From Echria macrotheca (taxonomy: Eukaryota; Ascomycota; Sordariomycetes; Sordariales; Schizotheciaceae): a stretch of DNA of 64,000 nucleotides. Positions 1-10,472 of this stretch are shown here, in pieces. The notes beneath the pieces were generated by a model. It saw nothing but the letters and a program-made list of their open reading frames with translations, made no database searches and had not been told where the DNA came from. The position numbers and the translations under genes were made by a program. The stretch is taken from positions 1,178,001 to 1,242,000 of the forward strand of contig MU839836.1 in assembly GCA_030411725.1 (NCBI GenBank), given 5' to 3'. Within the stretch, counting starts at the first letter, position 1. Each line of letters opens with the position of its first letter.

Positions 1-1745
1 TATTAGGACCCTTAAAATCAGTCTCGAACTCACAGCGAGCTATGAAATCCGTCAAAGTTTTCTCCAATTTGTTAATCCTTTTAAGCTTATCTAGGCGAGA
101 GCTCTAACCATTAGCGGTTTTCGTTAGGCGCACAACAGAGCGAATATTCTTGACGAGGGGGGGGGGCTCCGCATAATCTTGAAAACAGAAGTGCTACCGC
201 CAGGAGTAGTTAAATGCTCTGTAAATTTTCCAGAGTCTTTCTTCATCTCAAAAACTTGCTCAGAAAGCCCTGCTTTCCAAACGCTTCTCAATGCTCAAGC
301 TCGGAATTTATTGACAAGTACTTAGGGAGAGAGGGAAGATCACTGGCCGTACAACAGACCAAATGGATAACATCCAGCGTACTAAAACGGCAATCGGCGG
401 TTTAGATTTACTTGCAGAAATAGCGCACTGGGCTGTACGGTAAAAATAGAAGTTCTCTTTAAGTAAGGAAAGATAACTTCCTGGACGTACTAAAGGTATA
501 AATATGGGCATGAAGGCGTTTAGTGCAGCTAAATATCATCTTTTGCCCTCCGATTCTTAGTTAAAGCTGTGGTGTGCCTTTCCCTACAGCTCATCGAGGG
601 CTTCCTCTCTTTCATCCACTGGATTTTCCTCTTGCTCAACCATATAACGATAAGGTAGGTAGGATGCGCTGTTGCCTTGACGCCGTCTATTGCTCTTCTT
701 CTTTCCCGGGTATTCTCTAGCCAGGAAGGATACCAAAATTTCCCCGGCTCGCTCGAGCAGAAAACTCTCTCCCATTTCACCCGCCCGGAAGAGACACACA
801 CTTGCCGGGTTATGTGTCAGACCGAGCCTACGAACCGACTGGACTCAGCCGTGATATCTTTCCTCCACACACAAAACAATCACAAGTTTTCAGTTCTTCA
901 ATCCTCCGTTGTTGGGATCATTCCCTCATCAGTATTTCAAGGTGTGAATCGACAAAGAAGGGGAAAAAAAAAAAAAAAAACCTCGCAGCATCAAACAATG
1001 TTCGTCATCAGCAGCCGGACGGACCAAGCCGCACTGCAGCAGCGGCTCCCCCCCCCCCCCCCCAATCGATTCCCACAAGTGAACAACGTCGAGCAAGACC
1101 CAGGGGAGCAGCACCCAATAACATGACCATTCGCGATTTCGATAGCCGAAGACTATCCTTCAAAAAAGGATAACCGCCCACGAGCAAGATAGGTACCTAC
1201 CTATAGTTACTTCCTCGGCTCTTCGTTGTTGCCCAGCAGCTGAAAACGAAAACGGCATATAGCGACATGTTAGGCCAGGCAGGAGCACGCAGAGAAGATG
1301 GAAGGTGCGCAGGGAGGGACCCAGGCAACTGTATTTAGCTGGCCCCTCAGGGCTCATCCTCCTCTTCCACAATCAAGCATCCTTAGGTACCTAGTCTTTG
1401 AGACACGAATACCGGATAGACCAAACTCAGAAGCTGAAAGCCGCAGCTAGGAAAGGGGTTTAGATTTATACGAAAAAGAATATGTCTATCCAGCTCGAAG
1501 GCCTTTACATTTATGCTATATATTGTGCATTACACCTCGTCACGCAGCAGCAGCGATGATGGAGAAAGCACTTCGCCGAGGGCCGACACACGGTTAGGGC
1601 TAAGCACAGAAGGCCCACGGAATGATGGCAGAACCCCACGAATGATATCTTGATCAGCAAAACTACCGCAGCCGTTCGAGTGGACAAGGAATTATAGCGG
1701 ATGCTTTGCAACAAGGCCCAAGAGGCAGTCGGCAGGAGAACCAGA
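1..1745. other. Gene-free left flank
   Basis: I see no supportable gene here. The stretch has short homopolymer runs (G near 159-166, A near 964-980, C near 1049-1062) and many stops in all frames. A minus-strand frame across about 150-511 gives broken but protein-like segments with several stops, which could be a decayed mobile-element fragment that I cannot assign. A dispersed repeat copy (1262-1408) lies within it and is listed separately. Confidence 0.5.
1262..1408 (+). repeat. Dispersed repeat family 2, copy 1
   Basis: This segment aligns by eye with 51014-51147 in the same orientation. Both share the core GTTAGGCCAGG-AGGAGCAC, then AAGATGGAAGG, a CAGGCA(A)CTGT-TTTAGC block and an AAGCATC-TTA tail. 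Similarity is roughly 70 percent with small indels. I see no coding capacity and no clear terminal inverted repeats. It could be a decayed non-autonomous element or a solo terminal repeat. Confidence 0.6.
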
Positions 1746-3983
1746 TCAAGGATCCCACTCCATCTAGAAATAGGACAAAAGTTATTAGTCAGACACCGAC
1801 TGAAAAAGCAACCGACGCACCTCAAAAAAGTCCGCCATCCACGCTGCCGTGTCCTGCAGCTGAAACAGCGGCATCGACAACGGCCCCGGCGTCTGCGCGC
1901 CGCCGACGATGTCCGCAGGAGCGACCGTCATGCCCTGCTGGGTGGGTAGTCTCTGGTCCATAGCCATGGTATCCGCAACCCAGTTGTGCTTGATCAAGCG
2001 CACCAGCTTCGCACACTTCGTGAACACATCCTCCGCCATGCTCGGGCCGGATTCCTGCCTCTTCATGCCGGCAACGTCGTCAAAGGCTTGTATCACACGG
2101 TCGGCAATCCCAAAGATATCAACCCGCTCTTTCACCGCCCGACGGTCCCAGGTCGGGTCCTCGATCTCGAAGGACAGATGGGTCAGCGACCAGATGCAGT
2201 GGCCCATGGTGCACCAGTGCATGAAGGTCAGGCCGACGTGCATGCAGCTGGGGATGGCGAGGTGGTTGTCGAACCATTTCTTGGTGACTTGCAGGGTGGC
2301 CTCGAACGCTTCGAAGCGCTGCAGGTCGGGGACGTATGAAGAAGTAGTCGTGTCGTTTGTTGGTTTCTGCATGGCGCTTTCGACGATCATGAGCTCTGCG
2401 GTGTATAACAAGGCCATGATGCCCGCTATCAAATCTCTTAGCTAAACCCAAACACCCGAGTAACTCTTGACGTACCATTCTGTTGGACATGCGGTCCAAG
2501 CTGAGCTTTCAGGTCGTATAGCTGTGTTTTCAACGCCGAGACGAAGAAAGCCGGAGGTTTTTGGTCAGAGGACTGCCATATTGCCTGTGTCAGTTGTTCG
2601 AGAAGCCGTTGTATCTTTACGAGCGCGACCAGGACCTCATCCCCCGACCACTCGGGCTGCTTCGATAGCACTGAAAGACATTCGTCCATAAAAGGGGTCC
2701 AGGCTAAGGCATCGATACGCTTCATTAGGGTGGATATTCTGTGACTTATCAGCTGCCGTTTGTACTTCCTGGATATGATTTCCTACTGTGAGGTTATGAA
2801 AAAGCAAGCAAGCACAGCCCGGCGCTCTTCGGTTGTCTTTTGTTTCGGTGGCAGCGGGCCGAGTTTGTCACGCAGGCAGATGGCGGCATGAGGAGGCTTC
2901 GGCGGCTTGTTGAGGCAGAAATCAAACACAAGAGATTTGGCGAGGGATGCCAGGAGCGAGAAGTATGGCTTGTCTTTCCGGTAGTATTGCGTCCTATACC
3001 CGTCAATCAGCTTGGCAGTGGGGATTTGCACCCGAGGCCGCTCCCTTACCATGACATGTAAGCCATCAGGCCCCAGAGCAAGTCCATGCTCTTCTGGTTT
3101 TCGATCACCATCTTTTGGGCCACAAACTTCTTGATGGCATCGCTCATCAGCAGCTGACGATCAACCTGTCGGCAGGTGATAGTCATGATGTTGTACCACA
3201 GAAAGGGGTAAGCAGACCGTAGCTTGTCGGAAGTCATGTCGGGGGGGATGTAGACAAAGGGTAGGAAGACCAGCATGTTTCGACGAAATGTGGTTAGGTT
3301 CTCTTCAGCCTCGGCCGCGCCCGGCTGATACTCGCAGGCTGGGAGGTCCTCGTGCGAAAGCTGGTCCGAAACAGGATTGGGGTGTGAAGGCTCGAAGACG
3401 TGGGCCAGAAGTGTGCCTGGAACCACTACCTTCTGTGGCTTCTGGGGTTGGCACCTGGTACGAGCCGGAACAAAAATGTCTTCCTCGTCCCCGGCATTGC
3501 TGGAATGGTGACTCGGGGCGGGAGTGCCGAGGCCTGGAGCAATAGACAGAGTTGGGCCGGGGTTAGGAAGGGGCGCAGCCGTCGATGACACAGCTCGGTC
3601 TGGCGCTGAAGGCGGAACCGGTTGCGGAAGGGCAGAACTCGGCGTCGGTTGATTGCGGAGCAGTGTGACAAGATCCTCAATCTTCTCCTCGAGCTGGGCA
3701 GCGCGGGAAACGTGCGCGCGCTTCCCGGTTCTTTTGCGGACCGACACCGACGGCACGCACTGCTTTGCGAGACGATTGCATCTACCTCAGCTTATTAGCA
3801 TCCAAACCCGCCGGGAATCGGGCTCTCCAACAGCAAGCCACGGGTTATCGCCCACCTCTCGCAATCTGGCCCGCCCACCCGATATATGCATCTGCATTTG
3901 GCCTTGACGCAGTTCGTGCACGCCTTTCCATACGGCGCCGGTGTCCCTCCGGACAATGTGAATGCCCCAAGTAATGCATCCAT
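1746..3983 (-). CDS. Zn2Cys6 fungal transcription factor
   Basis: Six exons on the minus strand: 3983-3856, 3781-3050, 2993-2787, 2738-2476, 2425-1821 and 1763-1746, giving 650 aa. The Zn2Cys6 cluster (CTNCVKAKCRC followed by CERCNRLAKQC, residues about 25-52) is split by the first intron; joining the exons restores the last two cysteines. Residues about 60-80 form a basic linker and short coiled coil. The middle and C-terminal part (SMDLLWGLMAYMSW, SLLASLAKSLVFD) matches the fungal-specific transcription factor middle region. The start is the ATG just before MDALLGAF. All introns are 48-74 bp GT-AG with recognisable branch points. The 18-nt last exon is the least certain part; without it the frame ends at 1785. 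The neighbouring same-strand MFS transporter starts 2.5 kb upstream and ends 685 bp from this start, so it may be a target; that is inference. Confidence 0.88.
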
Positions 3984-4667
3984 GGCGATATCAGTGAGGG
4001 GTTTGAAAAACATACACCAAGAAGTCGAGCGGAGATACAGCAGAGAAGAAAGGAGAGAGGATAGTATGGGTAAGAAATGCACAAAAAGACTTGAGCATCA
4101 TCACCCTCGTCCTGATCACTCCCTCGATCCTTCGGACGGAGTTCAGGCGTGCCAAGTGAGGGTTGAACAAGGTGTCACAAGGTGGGGCGACCGGATTTCG
4201 GGCGAATTGGCTGTGAATCGAGCCGGAATTCCGTTCCTGACAAGCTTTGCCAAGACACGGGTTGAGTTCCTGGCAGTCATAAAAATAAACACCCCTTTAT
4301 CGACCTTGGTCTTTGCAGATATGTTTCGTAGCATTTATGTAATCTACGGAAGGGCGCGACGATGTAGCTGATTACACGAGACAGATATCTGGAGCGCGGA
4401 TAATCCAAGGCCATCATAGATATCTTGTACGAGAAAAGGGGGGAAACGACATGGTAGTGGGATATGTCTTTCTCTAGGACAAAGAATGGAGCTAATGCTA
4501 GATTAAAGGCTACCGACTTATGGATAAGGGTAGGTAGCTGCACTCCTGTCATGAGAGCATGAGAGGTTACACCTGCTTCTTTTCCCACAGGGCACTACCA
4601 CCGAAAAACGGTTGGACAGGTCTTCATCACCACGAGACCAGCTTAGCTGCTTCCAATGAGTTGCATA
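3984..4667. other. Intergenic region, regulator to transporter
   Basis: This is 684 bp between the start of the Zn2Cys6 gene and the 3' end of the MFS gene. It holds the promoter of the regulator and the 3' region of the transporter. I see no other gene or clear regulatory motif. Confidence 0.5.
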
Positions 4668-6511
4668 CTACATTATCTGACTACCTCGCACATCTATCCA
4701 TCCCAGAAACAGAGAAGAAAACACGGATAGCGCGCCAAGACCTGCGGCTAAGTACCAAGGTTGTTTGATACTGTTCGCATACGCTTCCAACACATCCGAC
4801 AGCTTCGCTGGATCCTTCACAACTCTGCGAAAGTCGGTCGCCCCGGCCTGGATGATCCGGCCCACCTCGGTTTGGTTGGATACTACTTTAGCCAGTTCAC
4901 TGCGAAGCTTCTGGCCGAACATCGTATCGGCAACTGCGAGTGTGATCGAGGTGCCCAGCATCCCCGAAAACACTAGCATGGCGAGACCAAGAGACAAATC
5001 GGCCGGACTCAGCACTGTCTGTGCTGCGAGGAGTGGCTTGCATCAGTTAGCCGATGTCTAATCAAGAGCGCTGGGTAGACTACCATCTGCAAACCGAGAC
5101 CACGTCCAAAACCGTTAAGGATCTGGAAGCCAACCCAATGGGAGACCGGCGATGAGGGCGATAAGGTCGAGTAGAGGCCGTTGCTCACGGCCGAGACGGC
5201 ACCGGAGACGACAGCATACGGGATAACATAGCCTGTTTTCTCGACTATGCACATGTAAGCTATCGTCATGAAGCAGGCGGGGTCCCCTACCTAGCACCCC
5301 CGACGAAACTGCGCTCAGCAGCTGGGTGCCAATACTTGCCAAAACGTAGACACCACTCATGACGGGCGTTGCGTCCTTCACGGCCTGAAAGTACAGAGGC
5401 AGGAAATATGAGGCCACGAAGACGGAACTCATGGTGCACCATTGGACCAGCGACCCTGCCGCGATCACTGTGTTGCGCATCAGGAAAAAAGGGACCAGGG
5501 CGTCGTCGCCGCAATACCAGTCCCAAGCCAACCAAACAAGGAAAACTACTCCCGCTCTAGTGAAGAGTCCGATGATGGTCGGCGAGTTCCAAGCATATTC
5601 GTCCCCACCAAGCTGAAGCGCAGCGAGCAGCATGATCGCGGGGGAAGCCAGGAGAAAGAAGCCCCTGATGTCTAGTTCCCTGTGCAGGTTTTTGAGCACG
5701 TCCATGCCGTTTCCTTTCTCGATCTGCTCCGGAATCCTGGTGAAGGCAAGACCGAGGAAAACCAGTGCTCCGACCGGAAGATTGATGTAGAAGCACCATC
5801 GCCAGCTTGCGAAGGACGTGAAGACGCCGCCCAAAACGGGTCCTACCGCGATTCCGAGCTGTGATAGGCCCATCGCAGCCCCTGTCAGGGATGGTCGTCG
5901 TTCCAGAGGAACTGCCGCGGCCACAATGGTCAATGTTCCGTTGAGCAGTGCCGCCGATCCTAACCCGGCAACGCAGCGACCGACGATGAACATGTGGGAA
6001 GATCTGGCCGCGCCACAGACCGCAGAGCCAATCTCGAAAATGATGAAGAATGCCAGGAAGGACCATTTGAGACTGAACCTAGAGTATATCTTGCCGGTCA
6101 AGGGCTGGAAGACAGCGCTGGAGAGCTGGTACCCGCTCGCGTACCAACCGATGTCGTCGATGGCGTGGAATTCGTCGGTGATGCGCGGGATCTAGGTGCA
6201 GTCAGTTCTGTCTGCGAGCTGGAGTGAGCGGGAGTGAGGCGGATGAGAGCTGCGCGTACCGCGGTAGCCACGATTGAGCTATCAAGCATAGTCAGGAAGA
6301 CAGCCATGGTCGTTGCGGCGACGACAGCAACCAGCTTAATACCTGTCAAATGCCCATGGTGCTCGGATGGTTCGATTGCAGCATCGTACAGCCCGGAATC
6401 CCATGCTGGCTCTGGAGGTTGACCGCCAACTTGGGCGTTGCGCGTCTGGAGCTCGATCTCGGCCGTTGCTGGCACATCGTCGTAGTGGTTAGAGGTTGCG
6501 AAGACATTCAT
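4668..6511 (-). CDS. MFS multidrug/toxin efflux transporter (DHA2-like)
   Basis: Four exons: 6511-6260, 6191-5291, 5244-5084 and 5018-4668, giving 554 aa. The protein has a hydrophilic N-terminal tail of about 50 residues, then repeated membrane spans. Family motifs include FLTMLDSSIVATAIPRI in the first helix, GRCVAGLGSAALLNGTL, and the antiporter-type motif C (GIAVGPVLGGVFT) followed by SWRWCFYINLPVG, which is typical of 14-span drug:H+ antiporters of the plasma membrane. The start at 6511 (MNVFATSN) is preferred over upstream in-frame Met codons because it gives a normal tail length. Introns are 46-68 bp and the junctions rebuild continuous family sequence (LQM|TVLSPADLSLGLAM). The substrate cannot be told from the sequence. 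The adjacent Zn2Cys6 gene is a candidate regulator. Confidence 0.9.
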
Positions 6512-7640
6512 CGTGGTATTGGCTGTGTTACTGATGTCTGTCGATCTTCGAGAAACCACGTTGGTTTGGGGTAGGGTTTGAAAACTGTCATGCGGACTTG
6601 CTGATTGCCCTTTCCCATTTTCGACAGAGACACACTTGCCTTTTAAGGGGCCAGGAACCTTGAGGGGTGCTTCTCGGCGTAACACGTGGGGACCTCCTTC
6701 TATGAGTGGAGGATGAAAGCCGTTCTCATTGATCGACTTTTGTTTCAGAAAATGGGTAAGCCATCTATCAAACAAGACGAGGAATGAATGCAGACAGAAG
6801 ACATAGTATTATACCTTCACCTGCTTCTAATATTGCAATGAGTTGAAATTTTCGCAGCATGCTTGTAGGCATTGTTCTGGGGATGCCTTTTCCAGGTTGT
6901 GGACATCCTCTTAAGACATGCGAGTCGGCTGAAATCTGGGTCAATGTAGTGGCGAGCCCTTGTGACCTGGGATGACAACGTTCTGCCGTGAAAGGTTCGG
7001 TTTGGCACTAATGATATGGGCCAAAATCTAGAAACGCAATCGACTCCAGGCACATTCTCAGAAGGTATCAGGGTAAGCTTGGTGCGAAGTGCTTATGATG
7101 AATCGATAGCCCAGTTTTATCATGTGCTACTTGGAACTCGGTCTTGGGAAGATATCAAGCAATGGTGTTATGGACATGAGCTAGATGATCGATGTACTCT
7201 TGTTCTAACCACAATGGCCCGCCACAATGGCGAGAAAGCCATCCAGAGACAGATCTCGGCCAGCCCTTCAAGATCGAAGATATCGATTTGGTTAGTCATA
7301 GACTGTGGACCTAGGAATTCATTCCTTGTGGGAAGACTGGATGAGGCCAACGCATATAACAAAGCCATCATCCACACGAGCGTCCAACGGGACTATTAAA
7401 CTGCCGTCTTGAGCCTCATTCAAGATCGACCTGGCAATGGCAATGAGAATCCTCCGTTGGCAGGCCACTCCTTTAGTGGCTCGAAGTTTCGTCTTTGATG
7501 AGAACGAGCGAAACTTGCACTATGATGCACTTTCAAAGGTAAATAAAGCTTCCGTGACTTGAGGAAGCCAAGGTCATCTTTCAACAGGCACCAAACAAGC
7601 CGAATTTCTTCTCCATGTCAAAACCATCAGGTCCAGATCA
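6512..7640. other. Intergenic region upstream of the MFS gene
   Basis: About 1.1 kb of moderately AT-rich DNA holding the MFS promoter. A 127-codon plus-strand frame at 7016-7399 matches nothing I recognise and I do not call it. Nothing else is visible. Confidence 0.5.
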
Positions 7641-7649
7641 TAGCGAAAA

Positions 7650-7756
7650 AAGGTCTTAGCTCACTTTGAATAGCGTGTCATCCTTGGTGCAGGGGCCATG
7701 CTAATCTTCTCTGTAATGTTTAAAATGACCAAATGCCGCCCCGAAAGGAGCGGCGG
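7650..7756 (-). ncRNA. U6 spliceosomal snRNA
   Basis: On the minus strand there is a 5' stem-loop (GCCGCTCCTTTCGGGGCGGC), then ATTTGGTCATTTTAAACATT, the invariant ACAGAGA box running into AGATTAGC, the U6 intramolecular stem region (CATGGCCCCTGCAC, AAGGATGACACGC) and a T6 Pol III terminator at about 7647-7652. Spacing and sequence follow yeast and fungal U6. No intron interrupts the RNA. A TATA-like CTATAAAAG lies upstream at about 7799-7807, some 45-50 nt before the predicted 5' end. The exact 5' end is approximate. Confidence 0.95.
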
Positions 7757-7798
7757 AGAAGAAAAAGAAAGGTAGGAAGACAGGCAGGCTGAAGCAGG

Positions 7799-7807
7799 CT
7801 TTTATAG
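7799..7807 (-). promoter_or_regulatory. TATA-like element of the U6 gene
   Basis: CTATAAAAG on the minus strand lies upstream of the U6 stem-loop. Pol III U6 promoters use a TATA element, usually about 30 nt upstream. Here the distance is about 45-50 nt by my placement of the 5' end, so either the RNA starts earlier or the spacing is long. Confidence 0.45.
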
Positions 7808-8095
7808 TGAACCTACATGGTCAGTGCGCAATCGCAAGTTTGCGATCCCCTACTTTGAGGACCTTCAGTGAGTCACACGATTGGCCGGCTTGTGACTCAT
7901 CCGCCACAGTTCCTAGCCTTGCCTTGCAGCCTCGGGCGAGGCTCGATGCATGAGGCTGGTGTGGCGGGGCATTGAAACCTTGGCGCTGTGGCGCGCTCGC
8001 CTCTCTCCAACCTCCAAAGCTCAGCATCACCAACGCGGCGACGACACCATCCAGCGCGTCCGGCCATCCGTCCCCCGGACGGAACAAATGCCACC

Positions 8096-8741
8096 ATGAA
8101 ACGAATACCATCATCCTCCTACATTTTCCTCCTCCTCGCCTATTTCACCGCCCTCATAACAGCGTGTGAGTTTCCCCCCCCCAACGCATCCCACCTTTAA
8201 GGTAACTCCCGCCAAGCTAACCTCTTCCCACACAGCGGCCCCAACATTCTGCAAATGCACCTGCTTCACAAACAGCACCATAATCCCCCTCGGCCCGCAA
8301 TCCTCCCCGCCCAAGTCGCCACCACCCAGAGAAATCCTCCTCGTCGAGCCGCGCGCCGCGTCCTCCGACTGCTCGCAGTGCAACCGCAAGTTCTGTCTCG
8401 ACTACAACCTGCCCATCTGCAAGGACGCGGAAGAGAAGGACGTGACGACCAAGTGCTTCCAGCGCGATAGCCGCAAGGACCAGGTCATCGTCTGGGGCTT
8501 CGTCCTCGGGACGGCGGGGCTGCTGGGCTGGGCCGGCGTGCGGCGCGTGTTGGAGATGCGCAATAAGACTCCCGGGGCTGGAGGGAGAGGAGGAGGAGGT
8601 GGTGGTGGTCTGTTTGGGGCGGCGTTTGGGAGGGCTGCTGGGTCTGGCGCTGGCGGAGCGTCTGATAGAAGAAATGGGTTATCTACGGGGTATAGTCCGC
8701 TTCAAGACTCTCGAGGCGGAGGGACTCGAGGTGGTGGTTGA
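8096..8741 (+). CDS. Small Cys-rich single-pass membrane protein, function unknown
   Basis: Two exons, 8096-8165 and 8236-8741, joined across a 70-bp GTGAGT...CACAG intron, giving 191 aa. Residues 1-23 form a signal peptide (hydrophobic FLLLAYFTALITA), with cleavage likely just before Ser24. The following segment carries clustered cysteines (FCKCTC, CSQCNRKFC, then two more), suggesting a disulfide-bonded extracytoplasmic domain. One transmembrane helix follows at about 107-124 (VIVWGFVLGTAGLLGWAG), then a short Gly-rich tail. This suggests a type I membrane protein of the secretory pathway. The start has a CACC context. A minimal upstream ORF (ATG CCA CCA TGA, 8088-8099) overlaps it. I do not recognise the family by name, and no neighbour hints at function. 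Confidence 0.75.
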
Positions 8742-9206
8742 GTTGCCTTGCACTCAGGATTGCTGCTTGGCGTTTGGCGTTGCTGTAAATTACGCTTGGG
8801 GAACGCGATTGTTCACATATTCGGGATATCAGATGACGATGAAGGCAATGTTTACTGACAGTATTACCATGCATGTCCCGAATCCCTATGGTCAGCGTCC
8901 CGAGATGTCATAGTCTTCGTCGTACATGGCCAGCGGCCTTCTATTATTGCTACTTTTGCGAGCTCCATATCTTCTGCTCATGTCGAAATTTCCTTAACTT
9001 CGGGATCACAGCTTCCCACAAGGTGTTTTTTCTATCCGCATGCCCATGCATCACAATCCTTTCGACCCGCTATATGTTGACGATGCTGATAACGCTTCGA
9101 CTTCACTTTGTTCTACCATCACAATCCGCCCGCAGATGCAAGTACATCCTCGTCCGACCCCGCCGGAACGAACTTGACTCCTTATCCATCTGATGGAATC
9201 GGTGTT
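8742..9206. other. Convergent intergenic region
   Basis: This lies between the ends of the membrane-protein gene (+) and the DAHP synthase gene (-). It should hold both 3' UTRs. I see no gene or distinctive element. Confidence 0.5.
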
Positions 9207-10472
9207 CTAGTCCTCTTCCAAGGTTGTGGTCTTGTAGTTGGCCTCGTTGCCGTTGAAGTTGCCCGCAGTGATCTTTCGGCGCTCCCGAACGGCCGCTGCC
9301 AGTTCCTCCAATACTGTCACGGTCGAGTCCCAGTTGATGCAGGCATCGGTGATGCTCACACCCTTCTTCAGGGCGGAAGGACCCTCTGCCGGGACTTTCT
9401 GGTTGCCCTCATTGATATTGGACTCGATCATGACACCGATGATGGCCGTCTCGCCCTCGCGAAGTTGCTCGGCAATCACGCTGGCAACCTTGGGCTGGTT
9501 CCGGTGATCCTTGTTCGAGTTGCCTGTCCGATTAGTCCCAGTTCAGCCTTGGGGGGTACTGGACTTACCATGAGAGCAGTCGATCATAATTGCAAGCTTC
9601 TGCCCCTTCTTGAGCAGAGTCTCCTTGGCCTCTTTGATATGCTCCTTGCTGTAGTTCGGCCCCTTCGTTCCACCACGGAGAATAACAAACCCGTGCTCGT
9701 TGCCCTTTGTCCGTGTAATGGCTGCCAGTCCCTGCTTGGTGACACCCATGAAGTGGTGCTTGGCCGCGGCCGAGCCGATGGCATCGATAGCCACACCAAG
9801 GTTACCATCAGTGCCGTTCTTGAAGCCGACGGGGAACGAGAGACCAGAAGCAAGCTCGCGATGCAATTGGCTCTCGGTTGTCCGCGCGCCAATGGCACCA
9901 ACCGAAATGAAGTCGGAGAGGAACTGGGGAGAGATTGTATCCAGCATCTCGCTGGCAATCGGCATGCCGGTCGAGGTGAGGTCGCGGAAGAGCTGTCTCG
10001 ATACTCTGAGTCCCTTGTTGATCTGGAATGTCTCGTCGATATCCGGGTCGTTGATCAGACCTTTCCACCCCACTGTTGTTCGTGGCTTTTCGAGGTAGGC
10101 ACGCATGATGATGACGAGATCGTCCGAGAGCGTCTCCGAGAGAGCCTTGAGTCTGTTTGCATACTCAATCGCGGTCGCAGGATCGTGGATCGAGCAAGGG
10201 CCGACAATCACCAGGAGGCGGTCGCTCCGGCCCATAATGACGCTGACGGCATCTCGGCGGCCCTTGACAACAGTCTGCAAGGCCGCCTCCGGCATTGGGA
10301 TCTCGGAGATGAGGAGGGCTGGGGGGATCAAGGGATCCTGTCCCAGAACTAAGTGACATTAGCGCTGTCATAGATACAGTCTGTCCTGCGGCCTGTTTTC
10401 ATGCCAATCGCTAAGGGTGCAGGCGGGACAACTGGCCATACTTCTCAGATTATCAGCAACGAGGGGCGCCAT
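9207..10472 (-). CDS. 3-deoxy-D-arabino-heptulosonate-7-phosphate (DAHP) synthase
   Basis: Three exons: 10472-10442 (31 bp only), 10348-9569 and 9523-9207, giving 375 aa, the usual size for class I (AroFGH/ARO3/ARO4) enzymes. It condenses phosphoenolpyruvate with erythrose-4-phosphate, the first step of the shikimate pathway. Diagnostic sequence includes DPLIPPALL near the N-terminus, VIVGPCSIHDP (PEP site), MRAYLEKPRTTVGWKG, FPVGFKNGTDGN, ILRGGTKGPNYS and IMIDCSHGNSNKDH, where the last is rebuilt exactly across intron 2. The tiny first exon (MAPLVADNLR) joins to ILGQDPL, as in other fungal enzymes. Fungi have isozymes with different feedback inhibitors and I cannot tell which this is. A TGACTCA site about 280 bp upstream fits cross-pathway (CPC-1/GCN4) control. 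Confidence 0.95.

Noticed and set aside
7016..7399. 127-codon plus-strand open frame
   Set aside because: No recognised motif, no leader signals and no splice pattern; could be real but cannot be supported.
9108..10352. 414-codon plus-strand open frame
   Set aside because: It is the antisense shadow of DAHP synthase exons 2 and 3, which carry unmistakable family motifs on the minus strand.
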